From: Sphingopyxis sp. PET50
Lineage (GTDB): Bacteria; Pseudomonadota; Alphaproteobacteria; Sphingomonadales; Sphingomonadaceae
Assembly: GCF_025244705.1 (NCBI RefSeq)
Contig: NZ_CP104207.1
Coordinates: forward strand, 434,001-498,000
Length of the DNA: 64,000 nt
Direction: 5' to 3'
Part shown: one piece after another, positions 60,398-64,000 of the stretch
How the letters are laid out: the number at the start of each line of letters is the position of its first letter
Position numbering within the stretch: the stretch's first letter is position 1
Notes under the pieces: model-generated
Database searches by the model: none
Told to the model about the DNA's origin: nothing
Seen by the model: the letters and a program-made list of their open reading frames with translations, nothing else
Translations under genes and position numbers: made by a program

Positions 60398-61866
60398 TCC
60401 GCAGCATCGCTCTGTTCGCCGCGCTCTGCGCGATGGCCGTCCCCGCCGCCGCACAGCAGGTGGCGACGGACAGCGGGCCGGTGGCGGGCGCGACAGCCGA
60501 TGGCATTATGTCCTTCAAGGGCGTGCCCTATGCCGCGGCGCCGGTCGGCGAGGGCCGCTGGCGCCCGCCCGCGCCCGCCGCGCCCTGGACCGCGCCGCGC
60601 GACGCCGCCGCCTATGGCGCCGACTGCATGCAAAATCCGCTGCCGGGCGCGAAGGCGGGCGAGCGGCCGATGAGCGAGGACTGCCTGTTCCTCAACGTCT
60701 GGACGCCGCGCGCCGAGAAAGGCGCAAAGCTGCCGGTCATGGTCTGGATCCACGGCGGCGGCTTCGTCGGGGGATCGGCGTCGCTGCCCGAAACCGACGG
60801 GGCGGCGTTGGCGCGGCGCGATGTCGTCGTGGTCGGCTTCAATTATCGGCTCGGGCGTTTCGGCTTCTTCGCGCATCCTGCCCTGGAGGGCGGCGGCAAC
60901 TGGGGGTTGATGGATCAGATCGCCGCGCTCCAATGGGTCCGGCGCAATATCGCGGCCTTCGGCGGCGATCCGGCCAATGTCACCATCTTCGGCGAAAGCG
61001 CGGGTGGCGAATCGGTAATTCGTCTGATGACTTCGCCCGAAGCGAAGGGGTTGTTCGCGCGCGCGATCGTCGCCTCGGGCGGCGGCCGCGACCGCTGGCC
61101 CGCGCTTGCCGAGGCGCAGGCCAAAGGACAGGCGTTCGCCGCCGGCGTCAAGGCCGCCGACGCGGCGGCGCTGCGTGCGCTGCCGGCCGACACGGTGCTG
61201 GGCGGGATCACGCTCTTCAGCAAGGAAGATGACCGCTATTCGGGGCCGATCACTGACGGTGCGGTCGTGCCGGGGCACGCCGACGCGATCTTCGCGGCGG
61301 GCGGGCAGCCGAAGATCCCGCTCATCGTCGGCAGCAACGACGACGAACTAGGTTTCGTGCCCGGCGCCTTCCGGGGCATGGTGAACAAGCCCGCGCTCGA
61401 AGGGCTCGGTGCGGGGGGCGAGGCCGTCATGGCGGCTTATGGTGACGAGGAGGAAGCGAACCGGCGTGTCGGCGGCGACATCATCTTTGCCGAACCCGCG
61501 CTGGCCTTTGGCCTGATGCAGACGCGCGCGGGTGCGCCAGCCTATCTCTATCGCTTCGGCTATGTCGCCGAGGCGCAGCGCAAACCGGACGTGGGCGCGG
61601 TCCATGCGTCCGACGTCGCCTTCCAGTTCGGCAATCTGCCGCCCGACGCGAGCGCGGCCGACCGCGCTGCCGCCAGGGCGATCGGCGATTACTGGACCAA
61701 TTTCGCCAGGACCGGCGACCCGAACGGAAACAGCCTGGCGCGATGGTCGCGTCTCGACGCGGGCGCGCCGCAGCTTCTGTCGATCGGTGTCGCGGCGACG
61801 GCCATGGAATCCGCCGCGAGCCCGGCGCTCTCGGCGATCGCAGCAGCGCGCGAGGCGAGAAAGTGA
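60394..61866 (+). CDS. Type-B carboxylesterase 2
   Basis: An intact 490-residue exported carboxylesterase: signal peptide AALCAMAVPAAAQQ, KGVPYAAAPVGEGRW, MSEDCLFLNVW, VMVWIHGGGFVGGS (oxyanion hole), and GDPANVTIFGESAGGESV with the nucleophile. It is the paralogue of the enzyme at 36,107 and starts within the end of the GH78 gene (four-base overlap), so it is translated with it. It probably strips acyl groups that block the rhamnosidase. Confidence 0.92.
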   Translation: MIRSIALFAALCAMAVPAAAQQVATDSGPVAGATADGIMSFKGVPYAAAPVGEGRWRPPAPAAPWTAPRDAAAYGADCMQNPLPGAKAGERPMSEDCLFLNVWTPRAEKGAKLPVMVWIHGGGFVGGSASLPETDGAALARRDVVVVGFNYRLGRFGFFAHPALEGGGNWGLMDQIAALQWVRRNIAAFGGDPANVTIFGESAGGESVIRLMTSPEAKGLFARAIVASGGGRDRWPALAEAQAKGQAFAAGVKAADAAALRALPADTVLGGITLFSKEDDRYSGPITDGAVVPGHADAIFAAGGQPKIPLIVGSNDDELGFVPGAFRGMVNKPALEGLGAGGEAVMAAYGDEEEANRRVGGDIIFAEPALAFGLMQTRAGAPAYLYRFGYVAEAQRKPDVGAVHASDVAFQFGNLPPDASAADRAAARAIGDYWTNFARTGDPNGNSLARWSRLDAGAPQLLSIGVAATAMESAASPALSAIAAAREARK

Positions 61867-61877
61867 AGGATATGATC

Positions 61878-62732
61878 ATGCGTCTCTCCATTCTGGCCGC
61901 CGGTGCGCTCGCATTGGCCGCGATCCCCGCCTGCGCGTGGGAGGTGATCCGCCTGTCGTCCGACCCGGTCCCGGCGACGTCGGCCGAAGTGACCGAAACC
62001 GGCCCCTTCGGCACGATCGTGCGCAATGTGTCGGATGCGACGCTGACCGCCTATCTGCCCGAGGAAGGCAAGGCGAACGGCACCGCGGTGATCGTCGCGC
62101 CGGGCGGCGCCTTTCACATGCTGTCGATCGACAATGAAGGCGCGGCGGTCGCGAAATGGCTGAACAGCCAAGGGGTGACCGCCTTCGTGCTCAAATATCG
62201 CCTGATCGAGACCGGCGCCGATTTCCCGCTCAGCCTGATGCGCTATCTGAACGATCTTCCCGGCCTGCGCGCCGCGGTCGAGCCGCTGCGCCCGCTCGCG
62301 ACGGCGGACGGCGAGGAAGCGGTCGCCTGGGTGCGTGCCAATGCCGCGCGCTATGGGGTGAAGCCCGACCGCGTCGGCCTGATGGGCTTTTCGGCGGGCG
62401 GTGCGGTCACGGTGTGGACGCTGCTCGCCGACAAGCCCGAGAGCCGCCCCGATTTCGCCATCGCCATCTATCCGGGCCTGCTGCCCGATACGATCGCGGC
62501 GCCGAAGGATGCCCCGCCGCTGTTCGTTGCGGTCGCCGACGACGACAAGCTCGCGCATGGCGACAGCCTCCGGCTGGCCGAGGCGTGGACCGGCGCCGCC
62601 AAGTCCGCGAAGCTCGTCACCTATTCCGCGGGCGGCCACGGCTTCGGCATGGCGAAAAGCGGCAAGCCGAGCGATGCTTGGCCGGACGATATGGCCGGGT
62701 GGATGCGAAGCCAGGGACTGCTCGGCCAATGA
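61878..62732 (+). CDS. Alpha/beta hydrolase, acetyl-xylan-esterase-like
   Basis: The 284-residue exported hydrolase has a signal peptide (LAAGALALAAIPACA), VIVAPGGAFHMLSIDNEG, the nucleophile in GLMGFSAGGAVTVW, PPLFVAVADDDKLAHG (acid) and SAGGHGFGM (histidine), a pattern of BD-FAE/AXE1-like carbohydrate esterases. I take the ATG at 61,878, seven bases after GAAGGA. The ATG at 61,872 is too close to that site. It overlaps the following esterase by four bases. Confidence 0.88.
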   Translation: MRLSILAAGALALAAIPACAWEVIRLSSDPVPATSAEVTETGPFGTIVRNVSDATLTAYLPEEGKANGTAVIVAPGGAFHMLSIDNEGAAVAKWLNSQGVTAFVLKYRLIETGADFPLSLMRYLNDLPGLRAAVEPLRPLATADGEEAVAWVRANAARYGVKPDRVGLMGFSAGGAVTVWTLLADKPESRPDFAIAIYPGLLPDTIAAPKDAPPLFVAVADDDKLAHGDSLRLAEAWTGAAKSAKLVTYSAGGHGFGMAKSGKPSDAWPDDMAGWMRSQGLLGQ

Positions 62733-64000
62733 GGGCGGTATCCTTCCTCCTGCTCGCCGGCACCATGTCGCTTGCCGCCTGCGCAACCGGCGAAACGGCA
62801 TCCGCTCCCGCGGTCCCGGCGGTGCAAAAGGTCGATAGCTGCGAAGCGCTGGCCGGTCTGGGGCTGGCGTATGGCAAGGTCGATGCCGCGACCCCGCTTT
62901 CCAGCGGGGCGGTCGTCAACCTGCAGGCGGGGCAACCGGGCCTGCCTGCGCCCGCCGCCTTCTGTCGCGTGCAGGCGACGCTGACGCCGGTGCCGGGATC
63001 GTCGATCAAGGTCGAAGTGTGGCTGCCCGAGCGCAGCGGCTGGAACGGCAAGCTGATGGGCGCGGGCAACGGCGGTTTCGGCGCGAACATGCTGCTGCCC
63101 TCCCTGCTGATGCGCGGTGCGGTGCAAAAGGGTTATGCGGCGGTCGGTACCGACATGGGGCATGTCGGCGAGAGCGACGTCGATGCAAGCTGGGCGTTGA
63201 ACGCGCCCGAGAAGGTGCGCGATTATGGCTGGCGCGCCAATCATGCCGGCGCCGAGACCGCGAAAGAGGTGATCGCGGCCTATTATGAGGCGCCGCTCGC
63301 CGCGAGCTATTTCCACGGCTGTTCGGACGGCGGGCGCCAGGCGCTGACGTTCGCGCAGCGCTATCCCGCCGACTATGACGCGATCGTCGCGGGCGCGCCG
63401 GCGATCCCCTGGACGCGCATGGCAAGCGCCTTTGCCACCAATGCGATCGCGGCCGGCAAGCCCGGCGGCGACCTCTCGCCGGCGAAACTCAAACTGTTGC
63501 AGACCGCCTCGCTCGGGGAGTGCGACGCGCTCGACGGCGTCACCGACGGCGTGATCGAGGACCCGCGCGTCTGCCGCTTCGACCCGGCGAAGCTTGCATG
63601 CCGGGGGAGGGCGGCGCCGACTGCCTGACGCCGGCCGAGGTCGCGACCGCGACGCACTTCTACGAAGGACCCAAGACCGCCGACGGCAAATCCTTCTACC
63701 CCGGTTTCGCGCCGGGTGCCGAGGCTGAGGCGGGCACCTGGAGCCAGTGGCTGACGGGCGCCAATTCGCAACATGCGAAATTCTCGACGCAATTCTTCCG
63801 CTATTTCGTGCATGGGAAGGCCGACTGGCAGCTATCGGATTTCGACCTCGCGCGCGACTATCCGCTCGCAAAGGAGCGCGTCGGCGGCGATCTCGATGCC
63901 GATGGCGTGGCGCTCGCCCCCTTCTTCAAGCGCGGCGGTAAGCTGCTGCTCTATCACGGCTGGAACGATGCCGCGATCCCGCCGGGCAGCACGATCGCCT
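62729..64000 (+). CDS. Tannase/feruloyl esterase family lipoprotein 2, cut by window end
   Basis: The paralogue of the enzyme at 29,601. It starts RAVSFLLLAGTMSLAACATG, with a lipobox (LAAC), so it may be membrane-anchored. It has WLPERSGWNGKLMGAGNGGFG, HGCSDGGRQALTFAQRYPADYD with the nucleophile, and GGKLLLYHGWNDAAIPPGS at the window edge. A base is missing after 63,604 (GCCGGGGG for a likely GCCGGCGGG), which creates an early stop. The C-terminal HC histidine lies beyond base 64,000. Confidence 0.9.

Noticed and set aside
29601-63628. Real decay of the glycoside locus into pseudogenes
   Set aside because: Each broken gene has only one to four indels, no other stops, and keeps all catalytic residues in the restored frames. 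Decay would also give missense loss and larger deletions.
1-64000. CRISPR array
   Set aside because: No run of regularly spaced 25-40 base repeats was seen, and no cas genes.

Overview
The window is GC-rich, alphaproteobacterial DNA, most likely from a sphingomonad (Sphingopyxis, Sphingomonas or relative). The Trb-type conjugation genes, the DUF4102 integrases, the two TonB receptors flanked by GH106 and GH78 rhamnosidases, and the Pseudomonas stutzeri-type rhamnose isomerase all fit that group; the assignment rests on gene content, not on a search.

Bases 1 to about 26,150 are an integrative conjugative element or composite island. A DUF4102 integrase at 151-1389 reads inward from the left. 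A second one at 24,787-26,022 reads inward from the 3' end of a tRNA-Thr(CGU) gene at 26,147-26,222. Between them lie a short cargo block (alpha/beta hydrolase, NTF2-like protein, TPR protein), a maintenance block (ArdC-like anti-restriction protein, DUF2958 protein, ParB-like protein), a DUF3363 relaxase, and a compact operon traG, ribbon-helix-helix, trbB-C-D-E-J-L-F-G-I, a DUF2274 gene, a TGT/DpdA-like protein and an excisionase-like protein. A conserved hypothetical gene, an integrase-less scar and an IS3-family insertion sequence (27,941-29,463) follow.

Bases 29,600 to the end form a locus for rhamnose-containing, ester-decorated plant glycosides. It has two arms. Each arm has a SusC-like TonB receptor, a tannase/feruloyl-esterase family protein, a type-B carboxylesterase, a small alpha/beta hydrolase and an alpha-L-rhamnosidase (GH106 in the first, GH78 in the second). 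The first arm adds a GH5 endoglycoceramidase-like protein, a GH3 beta-glucosidase, a GPH-type symporter and a TetR regulator. Between the arms sits the catabolic core. One operon encodes kinase, FMN lactate dehydrogenase and RhaT. The divergent operon encodes a rhamnulose-1-phosphate aldolase/lactaldehyde dehydrogenase fusion, RhaI and a DeoR regulator. Together they would take polymer or glycoside to L-rhamnose, then rhamnulose, rhamnulose-1-phosphate, DHAP plus L-lactaldehyde, L-lactate and pyruvate.

The most unusual signal concerns the sequence itself. At least 23 single-base indels break otherwise complete genes, every one restores a full-length protein when repaired, and most fall exactly at GCCGGC. 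I read this as systematic consensus error at a probably methylated GCCGGC motif, not as real decay, so frameshifted genes are annotated as full-length CDS with the break noted.
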